DNA of 64,000 bases from Pectinophora gossypiella. Lineage: Eukaryota > Arthropoda > Insecta > Lepidoptera > Gelechiidae. The notes beneath the pieces are model-generated. The model worked only from the letters and a program-made list of their open reading frames with translations, was not told where the DNA came from and searched no databases. The stretch spans positions 10,230,598 through 10,294,597 of the forward strand of contig NC_065421.1 of assembly GCF_024362695.1 (NCBI RefSeq), read 5' to 3'. A program made the translations under genes and the position numbers. Positions 22,841 through 33,700 of this stretch are shown here, piece by piece; the stretch's first letter is position 1; each line of letters opens with the position of its first letter.

Positions 22841-25257
22841 GGATGATACATAGTTTCATTATTATTATACATCGTATCTTCCATTAACATTACGTGACAT
22901 CACACAACTAACTTCGTCCAAAAGTAGAAAACTTTTTAAAATTAGATTCTTAAAATTTTTCGCGAAAGTATTGTTAGAACAGCCAAAGTTGTTAGAGGAT
23001 TTTTTTTTAAAGGATGATAAAATTGACTAACTGTATAAACTTATAGTAAATATTTTCAATGATAAGTAGCGAGTATTCGTTTTTCGAATACATTATTTTT
23101 ATTAAATTATATTTTCAAATCATGTTGGCTTCTGGTCTAGATGAACGTTTACGCTACTAAACGTTTCGCCGCTTCCTTTTTGATGCGAACAGCGAAGGAT
23201 TAGAACTCTGCCGTCGTCTGTATTTCCAACTCGTTATAATCCGGGAGTGTTCACGGCTAGAGTGAATAGGCACTTGCTAGGTAAGTGTGATCCACCCTAG
23301 ACCACATCATCAATTACCATCAGGTGAGATTGTCAACAAACGCGAGCAATATTTAATTTAAAAAAAGTAACTTTTTCAAATACACAATATTGTTATTCCT
23401 AAAACTCTACCAGCATACACTATCGCTTCCAGCAAAAGTTAAGGGCTCACGCACACACAAAAGGCTCGCCTATATTATTTAAAAAACCAAACCAAAGGGG
23501 GTATGAAGCATACTCCACTGCGAGTTATTTTGTTATTTAGATGATGTCTGTGATTACAATTGTTGATTCTTAACAATATAAAATAGCATAGCGCATGTAT
23601 CCCCATAAGTTGATTCTTACTTGAATCTAAATAAATGTTACCTACTTACCTAAATATTATTTTATTAAACATTTAAAAAAAAGCTCACTAAGTACACGCG
23701 TTCATTTTAACTCACAAAAAAATGTTTCCTACTTATCAAAGAAAAGTTTACAATGAATAAATGTAATTTGTAATGTAGTCAATTTTATGCATCCTGCCCT
23801 TAAATGTAAAGTCCTGTAGATATAACATCTCGTCCATACAAGTCAGGTGCTTTCGTCACAAAACTTCCTAAAATAAAATAAAAATTAATACTATTTGTAT
23901 ATTAAACTATAGGATTTTTTCTCCTTTTAGCGTTAAGAAGTCAGTAACAGCACATAATGTAAGTGGCAGTCCATCACAATAGCGTAGTCGACGAATTTAA
24001 AATTTAAATTAACATTTATCTTATTTAAGTTACTGTTAAGGTGAAAAAGTTGAAACTTTTAAATTAAAATGGTGTTTTGGAGCGCAAGGAAAAGCCAAAT
24101 AGAGATAGGGGAAATGAATTCCAAAATTATTTTCTAAGTTGTACACGCGGTAAAGTTACTTGTTTGATTTGTAGACCTTAATTTGTACTTTGTAGGTACC
24201 AAATTGCAAAATAATTTCTTGATACGAGTGCAAATTAGAATTATACCACCGTCTCAAAGTTACAAGTAGCTTTTTAATAAATTGGGCGTAAATCGTTTAA
24301 GCTTACATCTTTGTGAATCATGTGAATCTAGTAGCCTAAATAATTGTACCTGTTATATTTAATGGTGTACTTGTTTGTAAGCAAAGGGATGGTTTAGTTC
24401 TGACGTGGAAAATGTTTAAAGTATTTCTTGTCAAATAAACGATATGGTAATCGTTTACTGTCAGTGTGTTTGTTTTATTTCCAAAACCTTTTAATTATTC
24501 TTCTGTTGTGTAGATCGTGAGGTCAATGACAGACCTCAAGACCCCCTGATATGGTTTACATAATGAGTACATTGGTACTTAGTATGCCGTTCAAACACTG
24601 GTCGCGTATATGAAAAACCTCAACTGAGCTCCGTGTAATGTAATGCAAACTTTGAAGGGTAAGGCTGAAAGTGCAGTAGGCAGCGCCATCAATTTCAAGA
24701 TATTTACAAAAGTACTAACAAATTTCAATAGATGGCGTGAAAATAACATATAAAGCAACGCCATCTATAATTTTATTTCCTAAATATTACAGCATATAAA
24801 GGTATGATATAGTACTCCCACATATCCAATGATGGCGCTTTAGTGTGTGTTTACAAATATAGTTAATAGGTACTTGACTTGAGTTTAGAAACAGTATTTT
24901 TTTCTTTCACTAGTAAAGTATGTAATATTATTACAAAAAAAAAAAAAAAATGTCTGTGAATATTATTGAACTTTTATAAACGGTTTGAGCTTTTTGATTT
25001 TACGCAAACCGAATTCAATCACATTTTAAACATAATGTCAAAGCTCAAAGCTTAATTTATAAACACAACTTTGCTTGTCAGTTTTGCTTGTTTTTGAGGT
25101 TAGAATTTAAACATTGTTGAGAAGTGATTTATATTTTCGGCCTTGTTACTCTCTGTCAATCGAAGACAAGAGATACAGTTATATATTTTTATAGAAACTT
25201 AAATTTCCTTAAAGCTACGTTGTGTACTAAATATAAAACCCAGAATCGTCATCGTCT
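22841..25257. other. No gene; upstream region of UXT
   Basis: AT-rich. Four ATGGCG/CGCCAT motifs occur between 24684 and 24840, and an A17 run near 24935. The proximal 100 bp before the UXT start contain TATATATTTTTATAG near 25180 and no clear core promoter motif. Confidence 0.5.
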
Positions 25258-25275
25258 ATGACATCAAAACAATGA
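25258..25275 (+). promoter_or_regulatory. uORF overlapping the UXT start codon
   Basis: ATG ACA TCA AAA CAA TGA encodes a five-residue peptide whose stop codon shares bases with the UXT start codon (ATGA). If the transcript starts upstream, this geometry would favour termination-reinitiation or leaky scanning. No transcript data are available here, so its role is inference. Confidence 0.4.
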
Positions 25276-25727
25276 CGGCAGACCAAGTAAATGTTGAAGA
25301 AACTATAATTAAATATGAAAACTTTATCAATGACGTGCTTAAAGAGGATCTACAACGGATAGACTTGAGATTACAGCAAGTGAACGCTGAAATATCCGAC
25401 TTAATACAGCAGAAACACACTTTGAAAGTTGTTTCTGATAAGAAGGTCCACCCGGAAGGCTTCAAAACTCAAGTTAATTTAGGCTGTAATTTCTTTATGG
25501 AGGCGTCAGTACCAGATACATCAGCTTTACTTATAAATATAGGCTTGAATCATTATTTAGAACTGAGCTTAGGTGAAGCAAATAAATATTTAGATTTAAG
25601 AATAAAGGCGTTTGAGAAGAAAGCTGGAGAACTGAGAGATCAGAGTGCGAAGACGAAAGCGCATATAAAACTTATGTTGTTTCATATTGGAGAGTTACAG
25701 AATAACCAAGTGGCAAATAATAGTTGA
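25272..25727 (+). CDS. UXT-like prefoldin-family protein
   Basis: A 151-residue protein recognised as the UXT (ubiquitously expressed transcript) member of the prefoldin alpha family; the Drosophila counterpart is l(2)35Cc, and human UXT is of similar length. UXT proteins join the URI/R2TP prefoldin-like co-chaperone complex and act in transcription and cytoskeletal functions (family knowledge). Two helical coiled-coil arms (about residues 5-55 and 100-148) flank the beta region with LGCNFFMEASVPDTS (about 73-87) and the following LELSLGEANKYLD, both typical of UXT. Single exon. The ATG is preceded by a 5-codon uORF whose TGA overlaps it (ATGA). AT-rich, with no canonical AATAAA close to the stop; one is at about 26592. 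Confidence 0.88.
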   Translation: MTADQVNVEETIIKYENFINDVLKEDLQRIDLRLQQVNAEISDLIQQKHTLKVVSDKKVHPEGFKTQVNLGCNFFMEASVPDTSALLINIGLNHYLELSLGEANKYLDLRIKAFEKKAGELRDQSAKTKAHIKLMLFHIGELQNNQVANNS

Positions 25728-26610
25728 TAAAAGTGAAAACATCATTTAATCAATAATGTATTTTTTAAGGCATTAAAAAACCCTCAAAAAAGAATGTGGA
25801 TGATTATAATGTGATATTTCTATAAATTCCACTTTATTTTGTAATTTTATCTACATAGTGCTATAGAGTCTAAGTTATATATCTACATAGTATAGTTATA
25901 TATCTAGTATTATATCTACTTGTAAGTTGACACTGTCTTAACCTCCCAAAGGCCGAGATACCCAAGTTGTGTTGGTTGCTTCGAACTGGACACACTTTTC
26001 TTGCTTCCTCCACATTCATCAATTATTTCACACACGCACACCAGTTCAATAGTAGATCAAACCTTATCTAAGGACATCTCCAATTTGGTCAATGTATGCA
26101 TTCTAATTCTTTGTCTGCCAGCCCTACCACTTATATGTCGCTTTCGTAAGATTAGACCAGGGTAAAAGCAGCAAGAGTCCTTACTATAAGAGTTTTTACA
26201 ATGGGAACATTTTATTTTAAACATCATGTCCAGTGATGTGCTGTTCTTCGGAATATTCCCACTTTGGGAATGTCCCGGCATTAAAAAGGCGCAAAACTTA
26301 CGTAAAAAGAGCTTTATTACCTTTTAGGCAGATAAGACCAGAGTACAAGAAAGAACAATTTGAAATAGATTAGCAGCCAGTGTCCTTACTATTAAAGAGT
26401 TTTTACAACGAGAATATTTCCACTTTGGAAACATTCCCAGGAACCACACATAGCTATTGAAGAGTGTAACAAAGAGCCATTGAAGAGTGTCCCTTCTGTG
26501 TAATATTATTGTTTATTCTATGCTCGTGGTTTAGCAATTCTCACTATTAACAGCAACTAATGTTTTAATGTAAGTAAAAATGTGATAAATGAAATAAACT
26601 TTTGTTTTAT
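25728..26610 (+). other. Probable UXT 3' UTR with an imperfect internal duplication
   Basis: No protein frame is credible. An imperfect duplication is visible: GTCCTTACTAT plus AGAGTTTTTACAA followed by an ATTCCCACTTTG-like stretch occurs at about 26170-26280 and again at about 26380-26445. A plus-strand AATAAA at about 26592 followed by a T-rich stretch is the best polyadenylation candidate. The 3' end is inferred. Confidence 0.35.
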
Positions 26611-27539
26611 TCAGATATGTTTCTTTTTCTCAACTGACAGATTAATTATGATTTACTTTTAGTTCAGTCTGTCTTAAAATCCACTTTTAAGTGAAAGGAA
26701 AAACACAATAACCAAAATCAATGTAAAAGTTCTTATATAAAAATCAGGAACTTGAGCATGATCTTGAGGGCATTCTCAGCTGAGATTAGTTTATTAATAC
26801 CACCCTAAGATTGACTCTTGATGTTATGATGATAATGATATGAAGTGTCAGCCCTTTCTGAATTTAGATAAAATAATTACAAGATACTAATAATTACGTA
26901 GAATTTACCTATCTCGATAGACTTCGCCAGTCAACAAGGCTGACGGGCTCATGGTGCTAATTTATGCAAGTTCTTCCATCCAATTGCACACCCTTACCCT
27001 TATCAAATATTCAAATTAATATTAAATAGCTTAGTCCAGCACATTTTGAGCTGATTTCGAGTCTAGAAGGGCGTTAAGTAAGACCTAATTGAAATCTTGA
27101 GAGGTACTTCAAAATGGAATATTAATGTACCTTCACACTTATGAGATGAATGGATAAGTAGGTAGGTTCTCTAGGTATTTTCAAGATGGTAATAAGCGGC
27201 TGATTAGATATGGATGAGTGAAATGAATACCTGTATTCAGTCTTATAAAATTTGTTTAAAATATTTATTTAATTAGTAATTTATGAAAGAGAGAGAGCAG
27301 ATAGATGATTAATTAGTAATTTATGAACTTCGCTTCTATGCTGTTCTGGGAGCAAATAAAAAACATAGAAAACGTTCAGCTGCTTGTCTTCCCGGGCATG
27401 TCGTAAAAACCGACAGAGGGATTGTGTCCTCTAACATGATGGACTAATGTTATGGGCGATAGGCTGATTCCTTATCACCATAAGGTTCATCATATCCAGC
27501 TTACGACATCGTATCAACAGTGGCTGCAAGTTGTCTTTG

Positions 27540-27603
27540 ATTACTTGTGGCTCTGCCCACCCCATTAGGGATAACGGGCGTGAGTTTATGTATGTATGTA
27601 TGT
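27540..27603 (+). mobile_element. LINE 3' tail ending in TGTA repeats
   Basis: TGGCTCTGCCCACCCCATTA then GGGCGTGAGTTTATGTATG. Related tails: 9240-9300, 12360-12412, 13607-13680, 39240-39299, 47135-47202. Tails at 13607 and 47135 are nearly identical (GGAATTCTATAGTCTCTGCT). Confidence 0.6.
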
Positions 27604-27904
27604 TATAAAACAATACAAGCGTCAATGTGTAGACACGTTATAAACACACACGTTACACGTGCATACACGTTAGTGTTGGAAAACCGTATAAGATTTCCGG
27701 CTTAAAGTTCCTTTGCATCCCGCCTAAACCTTTAAAAAAAGAAAAAATTGGTCGACATACAGTCGCGGAAAGGTAACATTGCAAGAACTTTTGAAATCAG
27801 AATGTCTGTTAAACCCGTAATTCCTAATAGTTAACTCTAAATCTAAAATCGCTGAGAAGCTCATGAAAAGTGTAGCAGTGCAGAGTTCTCCGAGGTCAGA
27901 AGAC

Positions 27905-27990
27905 AATTCAAATTCAAATTCATTTATTTCTAAAGTTTACAAAAACATTGTCTACAGGTAGGGTCCCAAGGCGACAATGCTTAAATATTC
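27905..27990 (-). mobile_element. LINE/SINE 3' tail, antisense
   Basis: CAAATTCAAATTCATTTATT followed by ACATTGTCTACAGGTAGGGT; the minus-strand end is a GAATTTGAATTTG simple tail, as also at 63780-63803. Confidence 0.5.
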
Positions 27991-28823
27991 AATAGATTAA
28001 CATTATAATAAAAATATGATTATGTCATGTTTTAATTATACAATGTCAACAATGTTTAAAATTCTAATAAAAATCCTAAAGTATATAAATTCTAATAAAA
28101 TAATTCTGATCATCGTATTATTTATTATAAATAGTCATAACAAGGATATAAAATAAATTAGAAATCTTATCATGCAGTCAAGTGAACCAACATGGCCGCA
28201 GTGAACTCCGACTGCTGGCTAAGCTCCGCTAACTGGCCAAGAAATACAGGAGAAATCCAGTCCAATCAATCCAGTGAGTACATAAGTACCTAGTACCTTT
28301 TTTATTTCCTTTAGATGGTATTTTATTTGTGCGATTGCATTTGAATTTGAAAACATTTAAAAGTTCTCCGAAAAAAATGTACAACAATGTTAACTCGCAG
28401 CTGACTCACGCACGATTTATTAATCTGTATTTCCTGTAATTAAGCGAATGTAACTGTCTGTTACCTCTTCTCGCCTTAACCGCTGGGCCGATTTGGATTT
28501 AGGGGCGGACATAGTAATTACTGCAACATACCTAAGTGATAACCACGCGGACAAAATGATGGTTTGAAATACCTAACATACTATTAGCTAGTTCTACTAC
28601 ACCCTCAGAGGGGGTTTTAGTGGGTGAGAGTCCCACATAACCCAGCTGCTATAATATAACTGCATTTCTTCCTCTATAAAAAAACATACTTGTTATGAGA
28701 TAGCCGCTAAACGCGTTGATGTCTTACTTATCTATGAAGATTTAATTTGATTTTAACACAATAGGAAATACAGATGTGAATTTTGATTGAAGTGTTCTCC
28801 GAAGAGATATTTTCAAGGTATTA

Positions 28824-29012
28824 TGTGGGCCGATCCCGGCGGCACTGCAATGCCGGGCCGACCCGCGACGGGAGTGGAGCGAGCCCCGAACATCCCGTCT
28901 GGTCACAAAAATCAGTTTAATATACTGGTCCCTCAGTGAGGGAACTTTCAGATATTAAGCTGAAAAGAACAGATACTACACTTTGATCTTAGCCAAAAGG
29001 CCGAGAAGCGAT
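28824..29012 (-). ncRNA. U2: U2 spliceosomal snRNA
   Basis: Read on the minus strand from 29012, the RNA starts ATCGCTTCTCGGCCTTTTGG. It carries the branch-site-pairing GTAGTA, stem-loop IIa (TTTCAGCTTAATATCTGAAA), an Sm-site-like ATTTTTG, and a 3' stem-loop IV with the CATTGCAGTGCC loop that binds U2B''. Length about 189 nt fits U2. Stem IIa differs from the human form on both arms in a compensatory way, which argues for a functional gene. As in Drosophila, there is an extra A before GTGTAGTA. The exact 3' end is uncertain by a few bases. U2 acts in the major spliceosome by pairing with the intron branch site. Confidence 0.95.
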
Positions 29013-29060
29013 ACCAAAAATTTCGAGGTGCGATCGGGTCATTATTTGCGCACAAATCTT

Positions 29061-29080
29061 AACACCGCGATGTAGAATTT
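29061..29080 (-). promoter_or_regulatory. Candidate snRNA proximal sequence element (PSEA) for U2
   Basis: Minus strand AAATTCTACATCGCGGTGTT lies at about -49 to -68 from the U2 start. The position and the AATTC core resemble the insect PSEA that recruits SNAPc. No TATA box is evident between it and the start, as expected for a Pol II snRNA gene. Motif matched by eye only. Confidence 0.45.
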
Positions 29081-29464
29081 TACAATATTATTTTGCTGTT
29101 CGTCAATTGTTTAAGAAATATTCAGTTGTGTAAAGTCGTCTTTTCAAATATTTGTTTATACATTAAGTACTATATTTTTTATTATAAATTCAGAATTCAT
29201 ATTTATTTAGCTAGTAAAAATACTGATCTGTAATATGACAGTATAAACAATCATTCTAAAAGAAGTAATTCAGTGATCTTAACCGCAAATTATAAGTTTG
29301 TAACGTTTACACGGCACAGCGACATCTATTAAAATTTTATAGAATCGTTTCTGTCTTTCCAGTTAGTGACATCTATTGGCACAATTAGAAACTAAGACAA
29401 CCTACGACGCATAAAATTAACTTACAGCAGTTTTACGCAATAGAAGTTAAGCATGTAAAATATA

Positions 29465-29519
29465 GATGGCAGTGTAAAAATATGTAAATTGATTGATGGC
29501 AGTGTAAAAATATGTAAAA
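29465..29519. repeat. Short tandem duplication (30-bp unit)
   Basis: GATGGCAGTGTAAAAATATG repeats with a 30-bp period (29465 and 29495), the second unit incomplete. About 450 bp upstream of U2. Confidence 0.8.
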
Positions 29520-29687
29520 GTGTGATTATGTATCACTTTATTACTGTTGTGGTACCGTTAGTTAGTTGAGTATCTAATTTTATAAATCAGGGGACAAAAA
29601 TTATAAGTCAATTTGCTTTTTAAAATTATGGATGAACCTACCAAGGTAGGTAAGGTAAATAGGTACTGCGAGTACCTTGGTAATAAT

Positions 29688-29738
29688 GTTGAGACTACAA
29701 AATTAAGTTAATTTTTAACTTAATTTTGTAGTCTCAAC
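29688..29738. repeat. Perfect 51-bp hairpin (23-bp arms, 5-base loop)
   Basis: The arm GTTGAGACTACAAAATTAAG plus TTA at 29688-29710 is exactly complementary to 29716-29738, with ATTTT between. Just to the left, ACCAAGGTA (about 29638) and TACCTTGGT (about 29673) form a second inverted pair. No other copy was noticed in the window. It could be a foldback element tip, a replication-slippage product or a pre-miRNA-like hairpin. Confidence 0.9.
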
Positions 29739-29985
29739 CTTCATATAAGAGACATTACGCCTATATTTTTTCTTTCTTCTTTCTTTCTTTCTATTTCATT
29801 ACGCCGGTATTTCGTTTATTTCTGCATAAGTTTTATAAGTATCTATTTAAATGACAGTACTAGGTGCGATTTGAATTGTAAAAAATGACTGTCTCCGAAG
29901 GGCAGAACAGGCAAAAACATTTTTAACGTGTTTTATTGTAGATTTGCTGCAAATTCTTCTTCGTATTAATTACTCTCATCCGGTA

Positions 29986-30155
29986 CAACGTGCTTCGGAA
30001 GGCACGTTAAGCCGTTGGTCCCGGTTACTATTTACTGATGTAAGTGATCGTTACATGAGCCATGTCAGGGGCCTTTGGCGGCTCAATCATAACCCTGAAA
30101 CCAGGGTTGATGAGGCTGGTATTCCACCTCACAACCCACACGATAGAAGAAGATG
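29986..30155 (+). mobile_element. SINE-B 3' half
   Basis: GTGCTTCGGAAGGCACGTTA through GTTGATGAGGCTGGTATTCC to ACACGATAGAAGAAG. A small second tail scrap is at 30505-30535. Confidence 0.7.
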
Positions 30156-30549
30156 CGCAATTACTTTCAAATTGCAATATTGCTTTTTATCGGAATAAAA
30201 AATATATAAAGAAACTGTAATTATACTTATATATTTTATATAATATTATTATGTATAGGTAATGTATTTCATATTAAGTTTAGTTTTAATATTATCTTTA
30301 GTTTTTATGAATATTTATAGTTTTTATTTTTGTAATTATATCGAATATACCTAGTATATAGCAACATATATTTGTCGAGATAGTGTGCAAAAAAATTACG
30401 TATTACACCCGGCTTTCATGCGGCCTTTTTAGATACCATGTAGTACCTATTTAGTTACATTTTCTTAACATCATAAAAACTAGGGTTTCCAAAATAATGA
30501 ACTTCCTCACAACCCACACGTTAAGAAGAAGATCCGGTAGAAATAGTAT

Positions 30550-30695
30550 GTATGGTCACGAGCATTATGTATACACTTTGGTACCAAGTCAACATTAACT
30601 TTTTTGACAAATTGAACTGTAAGTCTCACTAAATGTCAAATATGTTAGTGCGACAGAGTCCTAAAGTGGATACATTATATTGCTCATGACTGTAC
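30550..30695 (+). mobile_element. MITE-3 copy
   Basis: GTATGGTCACGAGCATTATG through TGCTCATGACTGTAC. It marks the boundary between the repeat-rich region and the repeat-free prospero 3' tract. Confidence 0.8.
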
Positions 30696-30759
30696 TAACT
30701 TATGAACTAAGGGCAAATGGGTATGTAGGCAAATAAAAGGCTCAATTCAAATAAAAGCT

Positions 30760-33700
30760 TAGCTTTATTACTCGTTATACTCACGAAGAAACATCCCTCA
30801 CCGGTGAACAGGTCTGCTGTCATGCGACACGCTACGTGTTACCGTACAATCTTTAATTTTGATAATTTTGATCAACATATTTTAGAACCGCCAATTTGTT
30901 TCCAATACATACGAACGTAATACCGCGCTGTCGGCTCTCGCGCCGACCAACGCAATTTAGATATACTTTTTCATCCACAATAACTCTTTATGTCTAATAC
31001 ACCAAACAGTGGTTAGATCCTAAAACATTCACGGACAATGACACACGCTCGTAAAATTATAAGCATTATGACAATGTGATATTATATTAATGTATAAGTA
31101 CTGTTGTAGTTATAAGAACCGTAATAATTAATGCGTAGTTAGGTTAGGTTAGTTTTCGTGACATTAGGTATGCTTTGTCTGAGGCCCACAGATTACAATA
31201 GTGACCCTATCAGCCATTCAAGACAAATACCGAGGATACGTTTACAATTTTTTTCACTTTTCACCTTAAAATTGCTTTTAAATTTATCTTTTTTTACATC
31301 CAGAACCATATAAACATCTTTGAGTTATTTATAATATTTTTTATCTATATAACTGCGGTCGCCCCCCCCCCCCGCCCCGCGCCGAACAACTTTTTATTTA
31401 CAAATGGTTAATGCTCCTAAAAGTTTAATATCCGACACTATTCTTAAAATTAAATACAAAAAACGTATGACATTCTAAATTTACCTAACATCCCATTTTG
31501 TCACCGCTATAATTTATGAAATTTTGATCTTTACACCAACTTTAGAAATATTCAATACAAAAATACTCTTTTTGAATAAAATTTATACACGAGTCATTAT
31601 ATCGCCGGCATAGGAGCGGGGTGCGGGGGCTGCCGCCACAAAAGAAAAGCTTTGAGCCTCGTAACCTTAACATCATGAAATTTGTACTAAAATATCTTAA
31701 CAAGAGGACGCGGACCTTTTATCACTTAGCCGAAATGCGAGGATGCCGAAACGATGCCTAAATACTAGACGTTACCACAGCGCACCGTGCCGGGTCCGTC
31801 GCGCCGCTGCACAGTGGTTGCGAGTGCGGGCGACCGCTGGGACACGACACTGCGCGCCACTTTACTAAAATAATTTCGTTTTTTTTAATTTAAATTTTGT
31901 AACTAATTTTATCACGAGTATCCGCGTCCGCTCGTCGTAGTTTCAAATATAAATATCAATACGAAATAGTGCCACAATAATGGACTGTAGCTCACAGAAC
32001 ACAAGGGAAAGTAATCGTTATACACAAGATCACAAAAGAACGTGTATCGCTGTTACCAATGAAGACCACAAGGATATTTAAAAATACTTTTTACCACTAC
32101 AGGTTACTTGAATACAAAATACAAATTTCTGCTCACTTGGGGGCTTCTTTTAGTGACTTTAGATATTTATTGACAAGTTCACATTTCAAAATATTGGGCG
32201 TTCGAGCTTATCTTACTTAACATTACTGATAACATGATAAGCGTCGGCAGTTTTTGTTTCAAGACTCCCTAATAGTATATCCGTGCTCAATTTTGTCGAT
32301 TTTATCAGATTATTATAAACGAATGATACTTATTTCGTAACTACCTAATTTTCAGCATTTTCCTTATTGAATTTTTCACGTATAGAAAAGTTGATACAAC
32401 TATTTGGTACACCTAAATGTTTTCTAACTCCCAAAAATGAAATGCTACATACAATAGAGTCTATTACAATTTCGAAAATTTAGGAACCATAATACCCAAA
32501 CGTGAAACCAAATTCATTCTACATTATATTGTTTTCATTTATTTATAATTAATTTTGAAAATAATCACATATTTTATCCACTTTAATCCAAACATTTCGT
32601 AGACGGACTCAAAACTACTAAAAGTGTAAAGCAAAAACAGTAGATACAATTTCATGAAACTTAAATAAACTATCATCTACAGATAGAAAATTTTAAAACA
32701 ATCAGAAAAGACAACGCCGAAAGGGCAATTTTAAATACATCTACATACATATACATACAAACATGAGCTTTAAAGTCAACACCGAATTTTGTACTTTTTC
32801 CGTGGGATAGCCCCATCATCACTGTGGACTAATATTTCGATGTTTTTAACTTGAGTCTTTAATATTAATTTAGAAAAATTGTCAACCGATAACTTACAAA
32901 TAATCCGAACGCGGAATCAATTTCGAATCGGCTCGATCGCTCGTATCCTTTGTGGTCTCGCGGCTGTTGCACAGTGAGTCACTCAAGTAAAAAATCCGGA
33001 CAAAACTAACCAAAGTTCCTTACAAGTAAATTAAGTTACGTACATATTATAATGTTCCTTAACCTTTCCTGAAAGTATAGTCTAAAATATTCGGTTCCAA
33101 GTGTCAGCAAATGACGGCATGTCGGTTGAATACTGTTTATGGGAAACGAATATATTGCTATTGTAATGTGTGTGTGTAGCCTGCGGTAACTGTTATATTA
33201 TATGAAGAAATCTATGGAGAGATCGGAATAACGGATTCATTACTTACTATACAAGGAATTAAATACTCGTGGAAATGTGGCATTTTACAGCTGAAGATAT
33301 TTTTACAGCTAAATGTCCATTTTACGTGAATATCGATACGAATTATGAAGATAACTGTAACTACATTATTTTCAATCTAATTAAATCCCCTAGGTAAAGT
33401 TTGCCGTTTTATCGAAATCTTATCAATTCCATTTTTCAATTCATTTTGTGACGCTTTCATAACTTCAACTAGAGGTCCATAAATACAATACGAATAAGTG
33501 GGTGTTCTTCAGCTGTAAAATGCCGCGTGTACGAACTAAACAGACAACATTGTAACAAAACGATGGTAACGTAACATGGAACGATGCTCGATCTCGAATA
33601 ACCCCTGCGACGACTGCGTACGTCTTGCGAACCGACGCGAACGTGGAAACATAACCTGGGCTATTGCTGTGGAGAGTTGGTTGTGATCAGTGGCCATTTT

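Noticed and set aside
28190..28290. A GC-richer stretch ending in CCAGTGAGTAC, resembling an exon with a donor
   Set aside because: No reading frame or acceptor gives a recognisable protein, and it lies next to a LINE tail.
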